A DNA stretch of 39,940 nt from a bacterium (lineage in GTDB: Bacteria > Patescibacteriota > Microgenomatia > Daviesbacterales > UBA10151). The DNA lies in the NCBI GenBank assembly GCA_030647265.1, contig JAUSJM010000023.1:1-39940 (forward strand), given 5' to 3'. Made by a program: the position numbers and the translations under genes. The notes under the pieces are model-generated. The model worked only from the letters and a program-made list of their open reading frames with translations, ran no database searches and was not told where the DNA came from. This document shows positions 22,375 through 31,150 of the stretch, piece after piece (the first letter of the stretch is position 1; each line of letters begins with the position of its first letter).

Positions 22375-23313
22375 ATGTCCTCAGATATTTTTAAAAAGTC
22401 CTGGCCTTATACTGCTATTATTATTGCTCACCTTATTTGGGGAGCAAACTTTGTAGTAGCCAAACTTACCCTCCAGGAGTTTCCCCCCATGTCTTTGGCT
22501 TTTTTAAGATTTTTGCTGGCTACCGTCCTCCTTTTACCTTTTGTCCTTATCGAAAGGGATAAAATGAAGGTAGACCGGGAAGATTTACCAGCCCTTTTTT
22601 CTATCGGAGCTTTAATGGTGACTTTAAATATCGCTTTCTTCTATGCCGGACTTGCCCGTACCACTGCTACCTCTGCTTCCATTCTTACCATGATCATCCC
22701 GGTTTTATCTATTCTTCTCAGCTGGATCTTTTTAAAAGAAAAGATCTTTACCGTTAATCTTATAGGCATCGGAACGGGGCTTTTGGGAACCGTCTTGATC
22801 ATTGGCTTCCCTCTTCTTATCTTAGGAGAACAACTTTCCCCTCAGGTTTTAATAGGAAACTTTTTAATCATCTTAGCTTCCATAGTGTGGGTGATAGGAG
22901 CTATCATCTCCAAAAAAATGCTGCAAAAATACTCCACTTTGACCATTACTGCCATCATCTTTTTAGTGGGAGTGTTAACCTTTGCCATTCCAGCCGTCAA
23001 CGAATATATCCAAAACCCTTTATGGATCAACCAGGTAACCCCGGTGGGGATATTCGGGCTGCTTTTTATTGCTATTCTTTCTTCCGTTTCTGCTTATTTC
23101 TTATTCGAGTGGGGGCTGGGCAGGCTGGGAGTTATCAAGGCAGATATCTTTCAATATATTGAACCTATTATAGCCACAGCTTTAGCAGTGGTGGTATTAG
23201 GTGAAAAGCTCCAAACCTCTTTTTTAATAGGGGCAAGCTTTATAGCTTTGGGAGTTTACTGGAGTACTCTGGCGAAAGTTCATCACAGCCATCACAAAGC
23301 CCACAGGGTTTGA
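22375..23313 (+). CDS. EamA/DMT-family transporter
   Basis: The 312-residue protein has about ten membrane helices in two similar halves of five, the EamA arrangement. Helix starts are visible at YTAIIIAHLIWGANFVVAKLTL, LAFLRFLLATVLLLPFVLI, IGALMVTLNIAFFYAGLA, and in the second half GNFLIILASIVWVIGAIISKK, ITAIIFLVGVLTFAIP and GLLFIAILSSVSAYFLFEWGL. The family exports or imports small metabolites; the substrate is not known. It begins 18 nt after the hisS palindromic element. Its stop TGA lies in the -35 box of the rpmE promoter. Confidence 0.92.
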   Translation: MSSDIFKKSWPYTAIIIAHLIWGANFVVAKLTLQEFPPMSLAFLRFLLATVLLLPFVLIERDKMKVDREDLPALFSIGALMVTLNIAFFYAGLARTTATSASILTMIIPVLSILLSWIFLKEKIFTVNLIGIGTGLLGTVLIIGFPLLILGEQLSPQVLIGNFLIILASIVWVIGAIISKKMLQKYSTLTITAIIFLVGVLTFAIPAVNEYIQNPLWINQVTPVGIFGLLFIAILSSVSAYFLFEWGLGRLGVIKADIFQYIEPIIATALAVVVLGEKLQTSFLIGASFIALGVYWSTLAKVHHSHHKAHRV

Positions 23314-23338
23314 ATTTTGAGATCACCTTTGCTATACT
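23310..23338 (+). promoter_or_regulatory. Promoter of rpmE
   Basis: TTGAAT (23310-23315), a 17-nt spacer and TATACT (23333-23338) stand 9 nt before the ATG. Confidence 0.6.
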
Positions 23339-23347
23339 ACCCAAGCC

Positions 23348-23671
23348 ATGAAAAAGACGGGTCATCCAATTTGGTATAACGATGCTAAAGTTTCCTGTGT
23401 TTGTGGTCATGCCTTTACCACTGGATCTACCCTGCCTGAAATCAGGGTAGATATCTGTTCCAACTGTCATCCTTTTTTTACCGGACAGCAAAAGCTGGTT
23501 GATACCCAGGGCCAGGTAGAAAAATTCACCAAATCCCAAGAAACAGCCAAGGTAAAACAGGCTGAGAGGGCCAAGATTATGGAAGCCCGGTCTTCTAAAA
23601 TTCAAAAAGAGAGAACTGATAAACCATCCTTGAAAGATTTACTAATTCAAGCCCGTAAAAAAGCTGCCTAG
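23348..23671 (+). CDS. rpmE: Ribosomal protein bL31 with extended basic tail
   Basis: Residues 1-65 are L31: [26 protein letters not shown] and [27 protein letters not shown]. The four cysteines of the zinc-binding (C+) form are present as CVC and CSNC. The remaining 40 residues are a charged tail ([40 protein letters not shown]) not found in E. coli L31 (about 70 residues). It precedes prfA, as in many bacteria. Confidence 0.95.
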   Translation: MKKTGHPIWYNDAKVSCVCGHAFTTGSTLPEIRVDICSNCHPFFTGQQKLVDTQGQVEKFTKSQETAKVKQAERAKIMEARSSKIQKERTDKPSLKDLLIQARKKAA

Positions 23672-23674
23672 ATA

Positions 23675-23702
23675 GACTTCAGTCTTCAGCCATCAGTCCT
23701 CA
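23675..23702 (+). repeat. Four 7-bp tandem units before prfA
   Basis: GACTTCA-GTCTTCA-GCCATCA-GTCCTCA, a degenerate heptamer array just upstream of the prfA -10 box. Possibly a sequence-expansion product in a spacer. Confidence 0.55.
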
Positions 23703-23710
23703 GACAAGAG

Positions 23711-23716
23711 TATAAT
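23711..23716 (+). promoter_or_regulatory. -10 box of the prfA transcript
   Basis: A perfect TATAAT ends 9 nt before the prfA ATG. No good -35 box is seen at 16-18 nt; the heptamer array occupies that place. Confidence 0.5.
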
Positions 23717-23725
23717 GTACCCGAT

Positions 23726-24661
23726 ATGGAAGATTATTTAAAAACACAGCTGGAAGATATTGATCAAAGGATCAAAGAAGCAGAAAAACTGCTGGCTGAT
23801 CCGGAGATGGCAGCTTTGGCTAACTTAGAAATTGAGGAGCTGAAAAAGCAAAAAGAGGAACTGGAGCTTTCTGCTTCTACTCCTATATTAGATAAAGAGG
23901 AAGAAGCTGAAGGGCTGGAGGTCAATCCCAATGTAGCCATTTTGGAAATCAGGTCGGCAGCCGGAGGGGACGAAGCCGGGCTTTTTGCCGGAGATTTGCT
24001 CCGAATGTACACCAGGTTTGCCCAAAATAAGGGCTGGAAGATGGAAGAGTTAGACAGGTCTGAAGGAAAAATTGGTCAAATCAAAGAGGTCACTATCAAA
24101 GTTAATGGTAAAGGAGCTTATGAAGCTTTAAAATATGAATCAGGAGTCCACAGGGTACAAAGAGTTCCGGAAACAGAGTCCTCGGGAAGAATTCATACCT
24201 CCACCACTACCGTGGCTATTTTGCCCCAGATCCAGGAAACCCAAGTTTATATTAACCCTACTGATATTGAGTTTGAAGCTTTTAGGTCAGGAGGAGCAGG
24301 GGGACAAAACGTGAACAAGGTTAGTACAGCAGTGAGGGTCAAACACCTCCCTTCCGGTATTGTAGTGACAGCTCAAACAGAAAGATCCCAGCTACAAAAC
24401 AGGGAAAATGCCATGGCACTCCTTAGGGCTAAACTTTGGGAAAAAGAGGAAGAAGAAAGACTGGGTTCTATCTCCCAGCAAAGAAAACTCTATGTGGGAA
24501 TGGGAGACAGAAGCGAGAAGATCAGGACTTATAACTTCCCCCAAAACAGGCTGACAGATCATAGAATTGGTAAGTCCTGGTATAACCTGGAAAAAATCAT
24601 TGAAGGAGATCTAAATCCTGTAGTCAAAGCTATCCAAGAAGAAGCATCCAAAGAAGAATAA
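23726..24661 (+). CDS. prfA: Peptide chain release factor 1, short form
   Basis: The GGQ motif is present in [22 protein letters not shown]. The stop-recognition tripeptide is PET in [16 protein letters not shown], the PxT form of RF1 for UAA and [21 protein letters not shown] and the final [18 protein letters not shown] also fit. At 311 residues it lacks about 50 residues of the N-terminal domain of E. coli RF1, as often seen in CPR genomes. Its TAA overlaps the prmC start (TAATG), so the methylase that modifies its GGQ glutamine is translated with it. Confidence 0.96.
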   Translation: MEDYLKTQLEDIDQRIKEAEKLLADPEMAALANLEIEELKKQKEELELSASTPILDKEEEAEGLEVNPNVAILEIRSAAGGDEAGLFAGDLLRMYTRFAQNKGWKMEELDRSEGKIGQIKEVTIKVNGKGAYEALKYESGVHRVQRVPETESSGRIHTSTTTVAILPQIQETQVYINPTDIEFEAFRSGGAGGQNVNKVSTAVRVKHLPSGIVVTAQTERSQLQNRENAMALLRAKLWEKEEEERLGSISQQRKLYVGMGDRSEKIRTYNFPQNRLTDHRIGKSWYNLEKIIEGDLNPVVKAIQEEASKEE

Positions 24662-25458
24662 TGGACAACAAACCCAAGCAATATGTCCAAGGCTGGGTTG
24701 AGTTCTACAAGTTAAGATTTAAAGTTACCCCTGATGTTTTAATCCCCAGACCGGAAACTGAGCTTTTGGTAGACGAAGTCCTTCGGTTTGTACGAGATTC
24801 CTCTGGGCCATTGGCCCATCGGAATGACAACGATGACGTCATTGTGAGCGGAGCGAAGCAATCTTTTACCATTCTTGATCTGGGCACCGGTTCAGGTAAC
24901 ATTGCCATCTCTATCGCTAAAAACATTTACCTTCCCACATGGAGTGTGGGAACACGAATTATTGCCACTGATATTTCCCCAAAGGCTTCAAAAATTGCTC
25001 AACAAAATGCCAAACTACACCAAGTAGAAGATAGAATAATCTTTTTCCAGAGTAACTTACTATCCGCCTTTCGTCATTCTGGAGGGAATCTTCGACCGAT
25101 AGAATCAGATCCTATCGTTCCGATTTCATCGGAACTCCAGGATAACGTTCATGTTGATATTATTGTTACCAACTTGCCTTATATTCCCTCTGCCAGAATT
25201 CCCTACCTTGATTCTTCAGTCAAAGACTTTGAGCCACATGTTGCTTTAGATGGAGGTGAGGATGGCTTTGAACTTTACAGGCAACTTTTCCAGCAGATCA
25301 AAGAAAAGGGTTGGAAACCAAAACTGATTTTAGGGGAGATTGATTATACCCATGGAGAACTGGCCCAGGAAGAAGCCCAAAAGTATTTTCCAGAGGCTCA
25401 GGTGGAAGTAAAAACAGACCTAGCCCACAAACAAAGAATTCTCAGGATTTCTTTCTAA
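24661..25458 (+). CDS. prmC: Release factor glutamine methyltransferase
   Basis: The 265-residue enzyme methylates the glutamine of the release-factor GGQ motif with SAM. DVLIPRPETELLVDEVL is the PrmC marker before the SAM site ILDLGTGSGNIAISIA. The catalytic NPPY motif reads NLPY here (IVTNLPYIPSARIPYL), and DGGEDGFELYRQL follows as expected. Two stretches do not belong to the family: RDSSGPLAHRNDNDDVIVSG near residues 45-68 and HSGGNLRPIESDPIVPISSE near 140-160. Both are encoded by palindromic repeat DNA and remain in frame. The N-terminal helical domain is very short. Coupled to prfA. Confidence 0.93.
   Translation: MDNKPKQYVQGWVEFYKLRFKVTPDVLIPRPETELLVDEVLRFVRDSSGPLAHRNDNDDVIVSGAKQSFTILDLGTGSGNIAISIAKNIYLPTWSVGTRIIATDISPKASKIAQQNAKLHQVEDRIIFFQSNLLSAFRHSGGNLRPIESDPIVPISSELQDNVHVDIIVTNLPYIPSARIPYLDSSVKDFEPHVALDGGEDGFELYRQLFQQIKEKGWKPKLILGEIDYTHGELAQEEAQKYFPEAQVEVKTDLAHKQRILRISF
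24793..24863 (+). repeat. In-frame palindromic repeat insert 1 in prmC
   Basis: ATTCC-TC-TGGGCCA-T-TGGCCCA-TC-GGAAT (24797-24825) forms one long hairpin, followed by the perfect palindrome ATGACGTCAT (24833-24842). The final part GAGCGGAGCGAAGCAATC looks like dispersed repeats common in draft genomes of environmental bacteria. The insert keeps frame and adds about 23 codons. Confidence 0.8.
25079..25140 (+). repeat. In-frame palindromic repeat insert 2 in prmC
   Basis: An outer stem CTGGAG (25079-25084) / CTCCAG (25135-25140) encloses CGATAG...CTATCG (25097-25117) and TTCCGAT-TTC-ATCGGAA (25118-25134). The element keeps frame and adds about 20 codons between two conserved parts of the methyltransferase. 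Confidence 0.8.
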
Positions 25459-25484
25459 GACTTAATCAATTAAAATCAACTTAC

Positions 25485-25757
25485 ATGAATTTGCCTAGCC
25501 TCAAGTACAGAAGAGTCCTGCTAAAGCTTTCCGGAGAATTATTAGGTGGAAGTAGCAGACAAGGAGTTGATTTTGAGGCAGTAGAAACTATCTCCCAGCA
25601 ATTGATTAACATTAAAAAAGAAACTGGGGTAGAGTTAGCTATTGTAGTAGGGGGAGGAAATATCTTTAGAGGCAGAAGCAGGGGTTCTAAAGTTGATGAA
25701 GCTACAGCAGATTATATGGGAATGCTGGCCACTGTGATCAGATGGAGTTTATTCTGA
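25485..25757 (+). pseudogene. pyrH: UMP kinase, N-terminal fragment
   Basis: Ninety residues match the start of PyrH: YRRVLLKLSGELLGG, VELAIVVGGGNIFRG and ATADYMGMLATVI. A full enzyme has about 240 residues. After GMLATVI the similarity stops at once (RWSLF then TGA), and none of the three forward frames to 25841 recovers the NALALQDALE continuation. So the gene is cut, not just frameshifted. UMP kinase makes UDP and is normally essential, so a complete copy should exist elsewhere or this join is an assembly or rearrangement point. It lies 26 nt after prmC. Confidence 0.85.
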
Positions 25758-25841
25758 AGTCTCAGATCAATCTCTCTCTTGACTGCCAGATTAAAGATGA
25801 TTAATATTCCTTTCAACTACACTTTGATCATTTAGTAAATA

Positions 25842-27419
25842 ATGGCTATTGTTGAAACAAGAACAGAAGAAACTACCCCACTCGTGACTGGGCGTGCTTT
25901 AAATTGGGAAGGCGGGTTACCAGGAATTGACTACTCAATATGGTCCCGTGAAGATCTCCTAAGACATGCTATTGAAATAGGCGGGAAGATCAAAAGATTT
26001 CAGGAACAAATTCCCATTGCTGATATATTCATGGAAGATGCAGTCGTCGATACTAAACACGCCAATGATATGGCCAAGTCAATGAAGGGAGAGTGGGGGC
26101 AGCTGTCAGATATCGCTGTCCGAGCTCGCTCCGCTGAAGGAACAGATCAGATTATCTTTGAAATTATTGATGGATTTCATCGCACCCAGGCAAAAAAGGA
26201 CGATGGTGAAGAAACTATCCGGGGAACAGTTGCCTATAACTGTACGGACGGGGAGTTTTGGGACTTACGTATCATCGCCGCAAATTCTGTCAAACAAGTG
26301 CAAATCGCCCGACTGGCTGATTGGGTCAAAAAAGCTTGGGCCCTTACCCCCTGGGCTGCTAAAGGGCTCTCCTCAACCCAAGCTTTTACCTCAACTGCCA
26401 ATAAAAGTAAGGCCTCACGCTTAGAAGGTATCTCTATAAAAGATATACAAGCTGCTCACATCTGGATTGAGGAAAAATGTGGAAAATGGCAGAGAACTCC
26501 TTTTTACATTGGAAGAATTCTCCGGCTAGCGGAAGACGCTGACCCAGAATTAGTCAGAAGAATTAGAACGGCGGAAGGGCTCAAAGATCATAAAGGGAGG
26601 ATTACCCTGGATCGGTTAGCAGCAGTGGCCGCCGTTTTTCCAGTTCAGACTCACCGGGCAGCTCAACTAGCTGTGATGAACTTTGTCGTTGATACTAGAC
26701 TATACGCCGAGGAGATAGCGTGCTTTGCCACCCGAATTGCTTATGTAATTACCCCAGATATGAGTGAGGACGAGATACTTGAGCTCCTTAGAAAAATTCG
26801 ACCCGAGGACCTGACCCAACTTATCAAAGAGGATATTAGGGAAGTAGAGCCAGAAGAAGAGCTAGTAGAGGAAGAAGAGCTGATGGAGCCAGAGGAATTT
26901 GCCCCAAATGGACACGAGTCCGCAACTCTTACTCCACAAGCAGTCCAACCTGCGCCTTCTGTAAGAGAGGAGTTATTACAGATCGATGACGAATCAGAAT
27001 TACCTCCCGCAAATAGCAGCAAGTCTCCAAGTCAATTCAAACCAAGCTCCAGTACCAGTTATAATTTGCCCCCGCCAGCTGCCGAGCAAGAGGCTCTTTA
27101 TAACAAGATGCAAAAGGAAATCTTATCTTTACGGGCAGCGCTCAGAGCAGTCAGAGAAGGTCAAGGTATTGTTGACTTAAGTCTTCTTGTCAGTACCGCC
27201 GCTATCTCTGGCCCAGAAGCACTCCTCTTGCAGAACCTAGAAACAGCTCAGGATCTTGAGGAAGCCTGCCGCAGAACTGGCATTACTCCCTCTAAAGCCC
27301 TCCTGCTCTTTCAAAGCGCGATAAAAAGAAATGCTACTCTCAAACCGGAAGAGGTTAACCTAGTAGAAAATGTCCCCCCGGAAGAGCAATCAGAAGATAA
27401 CTCCACTGATCTGTGGTAA
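25842..27419 (+). CDS. ParB/Srx-like domain protein with acidic linker
   Basis: Of 525 residues, about 55-120 resemble the ParB/sulfiredoxin fold: IPIADIFMEDAVVDTKHANDMAKSM, then GQLSDIAVRARS and IFEIIDGFHRTQAKK, where DGFHR takes the place of the ParB G-x-x-R-x-x-A box. Residues 170-330 are helical and may bind DNA. A very acidic stretch (EPEEELVEEEELMEPEEF) leads to a Pro/Ser-rich linker and a helical end. Chromosome-type ParB is near 280 residues, and no ParA is present. A role in DNA binding or CTP-type nucleotide use is inference. It ends 3 nt from the sigma factor, tail to tail. Confidence 0.72.
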   Translation: MAIVETRTEETTPLVTGRALNWEGGLPGIDYSIWSREDLLRHAIEIGGKIKRFQEQIPIADIFMEDAVVDTKHANDMAKSMKGEWGQLSDIAVRARSAEGTDQIIFEIIDGFHRTQAKKDDGEETIRGTVAYNCTDGEFWDLRIIAANSVKQVQIARLADWVKKAWALTPWAAKGLSSTQAFTSTANKSKASRLEGISIKDIQAAHIWIEEKCGKWQRTPFYIGRILRLAEDADPELVRRIRTAEGLKDHKGRITLDRLAAVAAVFPVQTHRAAQLAVMNFVVDTRLYAEEIACFATRIAYVITPDMSEDEILELLRKIRPEDLTQLIKEDIREVEPEEELVEEEELMEPEEFAPNGHESATLTPQAVQPAPSVREELLQIDDESELPPANSSKSPSQFKPSSSTSYNLPPPAAEQEALYNKMQKEILSLRAALRAVREGQGIVDLSLLVSTAAISGPEALLLQNLETAQDLEEACRRTGITPSKALLLFQSAIKRNATLKPEEVNLVENVPPEEQSEDNSTDLW

Positions 27420-27422
27420 AAG

Positions 27423-28664
27423 TTAATCACCCAAACTAGCTAAACTACCTTGACCAAATTTTCTAAGTTGCCCCATAGCTTCAACCTCACGCTGACGAAC
27501 ACGCTCTCGAGTAATCCGATATTGTGGCAGATGAGCAATCTCTTCTAGGGTTTGTCGTCTACAACCCACTCCGAAGTGGCGAGCCAAAACTTCCCCATCC
27601 TTCACCGAAGACAATGCTTTCCTAACTCCTCTTTTTGTCTCCCTTCTCTCAGCCCACTCTTCCACACTTGGTCCCTGACTTTTAATTAAATCCCCGAACT
27701 CCGTCTCTTCTCCTTCTCCCACCGGAGTTTGAAGCGACATCTCTTCTTGGGAAGCTATTAAAGCTAACCTTACCTTTTCCAGCTTAACATCTAAAAACTC
27801 AGCGACAGCCTCAGGGGAAGCATCTTTTCCTTGGTTTCTTAACTCCTTCTGAGCTTTAATAACGTCACCAATAAAATCTATCACATGTATCGGCAACCGC
27901 ACCGCTCTCGCCTGAACGGCAATTGCCCTATCAACCGACTGCTTTATCCACCAGGTAGCATATGTGGAAAATCGAAAGTCTCTCCTCCAGTCGAATCGTC
28001 GCACTGCGTGCATTAAACCGATATTACCTTCCTGGATTAAATCTAGAAAACTTACTCCTCTATTAACAAACCTGCGGGCTACTGAAACTACCAACCGTAG
28101 ATTAGCTTCAGTCAGTTCGTGCTCAGCCCATGCATCAAGCAATATCCTACCTGTTTCCTCATCCCATTCCTCAACTAAGCGTGCTGCCCAGATACGCTTG
28201 GAAAGACTTTTTTCCTTCTCCCCGGAGATGAGAGGAGTTTGGCCAATTTCTTTTAAGTACAGCGCCACAGCATCTTCACTATCTCCTCCAACAACCTGAA
28301 AAGAAGGTAAAAATCTCCGCCTTTCAAGTTTAAACCAGGCTTTCCAGTCTTCTCTTAGAAGATCACCTGCTTCTTTAATCCTCTGGCGCACCTTTTCCAC
28401 ATCCTTCTCGCCTAAATTAACCGCCGCCAACATATGCTCAGTTGGGGTGTATTTAACAAAACGTTGGATAAGCAGCTGTTGGGACAGAGGAGAAATTTTA
28501 CTCCATGAGTAAGGACGTTCCATACTCCAAGCAACTATGGGATCGCGCCATGTCATTGTTGGCAAAGGAGCTGCTGACACTTCTGGGTCAAAATCTTTAC
28601 CATCAGCTTCCTCATCAAAGCCTACCCCTAATTCTGCGAACTTCTCTGCAGTAGCTTCCAGCAT
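27423..28664 (-). CDS. Sigma-70-family RNA polymerase sigma factor, unusual N-terminus
   Basis: Of 413 residues, region 1.2 is [17 protein letters not shown] (about 132-148). Region 2 is [65 protein letters not shown] (184-248), with the -10 reading helix well kept. Region 3 follows, and region 4 is [32 protein letters not shown] (373-403). The 110 residues before region 1.2 ([19 protein letters not shown]...) are not the acidic region 1.1 of RpoD. Region 4 has changes before its helix-turn-helix ([17 protein letters not shown]). It may be the main sigma factor of a reduced genome or an alternative one; I cannot tell. Confidence 0.9.
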   Translation of the reverse strand: MLEATAEKFAELGVGFDEEADGKDFDPEVSAAPLPTMTWRDPIVAWSMERPYSWSKISPLSQQLLIQRFVKYTPTEHMLAAVNLGEKDVEKVRQRIKEAGDLLREDWKAWFKLERRRFLPSFQVVGGDSEDAVALYLKEIGQTPLISGEKEKSLSKRIWAARLVEEWDEETGRILLDAWAEHELTEANLRLVVSVARRFVNRGVSFLDLIQEGNIGLMHAVRRFDWRRDFRFSTYATWWIKQSVDRAIAVQARAVRLPIHVIDFIGDVIKAQKELRNQGKDASPEAVAEFLDVKLEKVRLALIASQEEMSLQTPVGEGEETEFGDLIKSQGPSVEEWAERRETKRGVRKALSSVKDGEVLARHFGVGCRRQTLEEIAHLPQYRITRERVRQREVEAMGQLRKFGQGSLASLGD

Positions 28665-28719
28665 GTTTCTTTCTAATATACAGATTTATTCAAGATTATC
28701 AAGAGGGGTGAAGAAAAAA

Positions 28720-29847
28720 CTACTGGTTAGGAAGTTCCTGGAGAGTAGCAGTAACAGTTCTTTCTTTACCATCTTTCCAAATATTTAGAGTTAGAGTATC
28801 CCCGATCTTTTTACTTTTAATAACCTCGGAGATCTTGGTTTCTGAATCTACCGTTTGTCCATCAATCTTGGTAATAATATCTCCAGCCTCAATCCCTGCT
28901 TTAGAGGCTGCAGAATTATCTACCACACTCTGAATATAGGCCCCCTGGGGTACTTCGTTCATTAAAGCTACATCTTTAGAAATAAAGCGGTACTGGACCC
29001 CTAAGAAGGGCCGGGAAACCGTACCTTTTTGCACAAACTCATCAACGATCTGTTTGACTGAATTAATAGGAATAGCAAAACCGATGCTTTGTGCCCCTTC
29101 CGTGGTGGCCACATTAACCCCGATAACCTGACCGGCAGCGTTTAGAAGAGGCCCACCGGAATTTCCGGGGTTGATGGCAGCATCTGTTTGTACCAAATCA
29201 TCCAAAGATTCGGCCGAGCCGGAGAAGGGATCGCCTGCCACCACCCTCCTGCCCAAACCGGAGACTACTCCCTTGGTAACAGTATTGGTGAACCTGCCTA
29301 AAGCGTTACCGATAGCAATAACTGTCTGCCCGACTTTCAACTTGGAAGAATCCCCCAATTCCAAAGCTTTGAGGTCACTGCTGTCAATCTGCACGATCGC
29401 CAAATCCAACACCGGGTCGCGGTAGATCTTTCTAATCTCATATTTTTTACCGTCTTTGGTCACCACGTTGTAGGTCACCCCGGAATCGGAGACCACGTGT
29501 TTGTTAGTGACGATAATCCCCTTATCGGAGACTACAAAACCGGTGCCGATAGTGCTGCTTTGGCTTTGGGGGGCAGAGAAAGGATTAAAGGGGTTAACTA
29601 CTTTAGCGGTACCACCGATCGCCACCACGGAAGGGGAAGCTTTTTCCGCTACCGAGATGGTAGCAGATTCCTCGTCAACAACCGTTTGAGTCTTTTGCTG
29701 CAGCTTAATCTCAGGTAAACCGTTTCTAAAAGGAATCAGCCCCCTGGATGAAGCCTGATAAAAACCTACTCCTGACAAAGCCCCCAAGATAATAACAATC
29801 AGCAGGGTGGAAAGGTTGGGGGTAAGTCTTGGCAGCTTTGATTCCAT
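28720..29847 (-). CDS. HtrA/DegP-like serine protease with PDZ domain
   Basis: A signal anchor lies near the start (LSTLLIVIILGALSGVGFYQ). The trypsin-like domain carries the triad in TNKHVVSD (His), LDLAIVQID (Asp) and GNSGGPLLN (Ser). A single PDZ domain follows (PQGAYIQSVVDNSAASKAGIEAGDIITKIDGQTV). The protein works outside the membrane in quality control. The track start is TTG (29907), inside the ctp gene; the ATG at 29847, 13 nt after the ctp stop, gives 375 residues and is preferred. Same operon as ctp. Confidence 0.93.
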   Translation of the reverse strand: MESKLPRLTPNLSTLLIVIILGALSGVGFYQASSRGLIPFRNGLPEIKLQQKTQTVVDEESATISVAEKASPSVVAIGGTAKVVNPFNPFSAPQSQSSTIGTGFVVSDKGIIVTNKHVVSDSGVTYNVVTKDGKKYEIRKIYRDPVLDLAIVQIDSSDLKALELGDSSKLKVGQTVIAIGNALGRFTNTVTKGVVSGLGRRVVAGDPFSGSAESLDDLVQTDAAINPGNSGGPLLNAAGQVIGVNVATTEGAQSIGFAIPINSVKQIVDEFVQKGTVSRPFLGVQYRFISKDVALMNEVPQGAYIQSVVDNSAASKAGIEAGDIITKIDGQTVDSETKISEVIKSKKIGDTLTLNIWKDGKERTVTATLQELPNQ

Positions 29848-29860
29848 AAAAGTAATTTTA

Positions 29861-31150
29861 CTATTGATTGTCCAATACTTCCAGGGCTTTTTCCAGCTGA
29901 GGATCAATTTTTGTTTCCTGGCCTGTCCCGTTGACGGTGGAGAGCTCTTTGATCTGTTCCTCAGTCAGTTCTACCTTAACATCAGGAGTTAAACCAACCC
30001 CATGCACCCAGTGGGCATTGGGAGTAAGCCACTTGGCAGTGGTGATGTGTATACCGGTTCCCTGAGGCAGGTCTTCCGTAGTCTGAATAGTTCCCTTACC
30101 GAAAGATTGTTCTCCAATCAAAGTCCCCCGTTTTCTGTCCTGAATAGCCCCAGCCAGGATTTCCGAAGCAGAGGCCGAACCTTTATTTATAAGCACAGCC
30201 AGGGGAAGTTTAAGCATCTTGCCTACTCTCATCACTCCCTGGCTTTGTCTGTTACCCTGGGAATCTTCCTGGAGCACAATATCCCCACCGCTTAAAAACT
30301 CCGAGGCAACGTAGACTGAGTCTTCCAGATATCCTCCCGGGTTATTGCGTTCATCAACGATAACTCCCTGGGGAGCATCGGCTAAAGCTTTACTTACTGC
30401 CTCATCCCATTCCTCTTTAGTCTTCTCTCCAAAACTGGAGAGACGGATGTAAGCAATCTTTTTCCCGGACTTGGTAGTTTTGGCTTCATACTCCACCGTT
30501 TTGACAACAATTGTATCCCTGGTAAGCTGTACCTCGTGAGGTTTAACATCACCGTCACTAAGAAGCGATAGCTTAACCGTTGATCCCTTGGGACCCCTGA
30601 TCTTGACCACCGCTTCTGGTAAAGACAACCCACTACTGTCCTTACCATTAATTTCTAAGATTATATCTCCTGCCCTGACTCCTACTTTTTCTGCCGGAGT
30701 ACCCTTGAGAGGAGCTACCACTACTAATCTTTTGTCTTTGTTATAACCTAATTGGATCCCCACTCCCTCAAAAGCTCCGCCCAGTTGTTCCTTGGTAGTT
30801 TTCTGAGCCTCAGGAGGGAGGAAAACAGTGTAAGGGTCACCAACAGCTGCCACCATCCCGGCAATAGCCCCGTAATAAAGTTTTTGGGGGTCTAAAGCCT
30901 TCTTATCGATATATTTTTGGGAGAGAAGGTCCCAAGTCTGCCAGAAAAGTTTAAAATCAATGTTGGCGTCTTTTTGGGAAGGAGATTGGTTACTGACGGT
31001 TACCTGAGGCTTATAATTTTTCCACTGCAGCACAAAATCACGGTGCCCAAGCTGCCAGCCCAAAGCAAACATTAAAAGGGAGATCACAATCACTCCAGCG
31101 TTAAGCTGGCTCAAAAAGGCAAAAAATCCTCTCTGTGAATTCTCTTTCAT
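29861..31150 (-). CDS. C-terminal processing peptidase (S41 family)
   Basis: The 429-residue protein has a membrane anchor (NAGVIVISLLMFALGWQLG), a PDZ domain around 120-190 (VVAPLKGTPAEKVGVRAGDIILEINGKD) and the S41 catalytic part: NKGSASASEILAGAIQDRKRG with the nucleophile Ser, and GEQSFGKGTIQT with the general-base Lys. It trims proteins from the C-terminal end outside the membrane. Its start overlaps the gene at 31147 by 4 nt, and HtrA follows. Confidence 0.95.
   Translation of the reverse strand: MKENSQRGFFAFLSQLNAGVIVISLLMFALGWQLGHRDFVLQWKNYKPQVTVSNQSPSQKDANIDFKLFWQTWDLLSQKYIDKKALDPQKLYYGAIAGMVAAVGDPYTVFLPPEAQKTTKEQLGGAFEGVGIQLGYNKDKRLVVVAPLKGTPAEKVGVRAGDIILEINGKDSSGLSLPEAVVKIRGPKGSTVKLSLLSDGDVKPHEVQLTRDTIVVKTVEYEAKTTKSGKKIAYIRLSSFGEKTKEEWDEAVSKALADAPQGVIVDERNNPGGYLEDSVYVASEFLSGGDIVLQEDSQGNRQSQGVMRVGKMLKLPLAVLINKGSASASEILAGAIQDRKRGTLIGEQSFGKGTIQTTEDLPQGTGIHITTAKWLTPNAHWVHGVGLTPDVKVELTEEQIKELSTVNGTGQETKIDPQLEKALEVLDNQ

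Noticed and set aside
22887-23162. Plus-strand ORF of 91 residues inside the EamA gene
   Set aside because: Shadow in another frame of a clear ten-helix transporter.
23726-24661. Recoding of UGA as in some CPR lineages
   Set aside because: TGA ends several clearly complete genes here (for instance fic, the membrane protein at 12370 and efp), so UGA is a normal stop.
25742-25841. PyrH continuing after a simple frameshift
   Set aside because: Forward frames read SDGVYSEVSDQSLS, QMEFILKSQINLS and RWSLF; none matches the PyrH continuation, so a frameshift alone does not explain the break.
26741-27022. Minus-strand Ser-rich ORF of 93 residues
   Set aside because: It is the antisense reading of the acidic Glu-rich linker of the ParB-like protein; Ser runs come from reversed GAA/GAG codons.
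25842-27419. Chromosome-partition ParB with parS sites
   Set aside because: No ParA gene, no parS-like 16-bp palindrome seen nearby, and length and motifs differ from chromosomal ParB.
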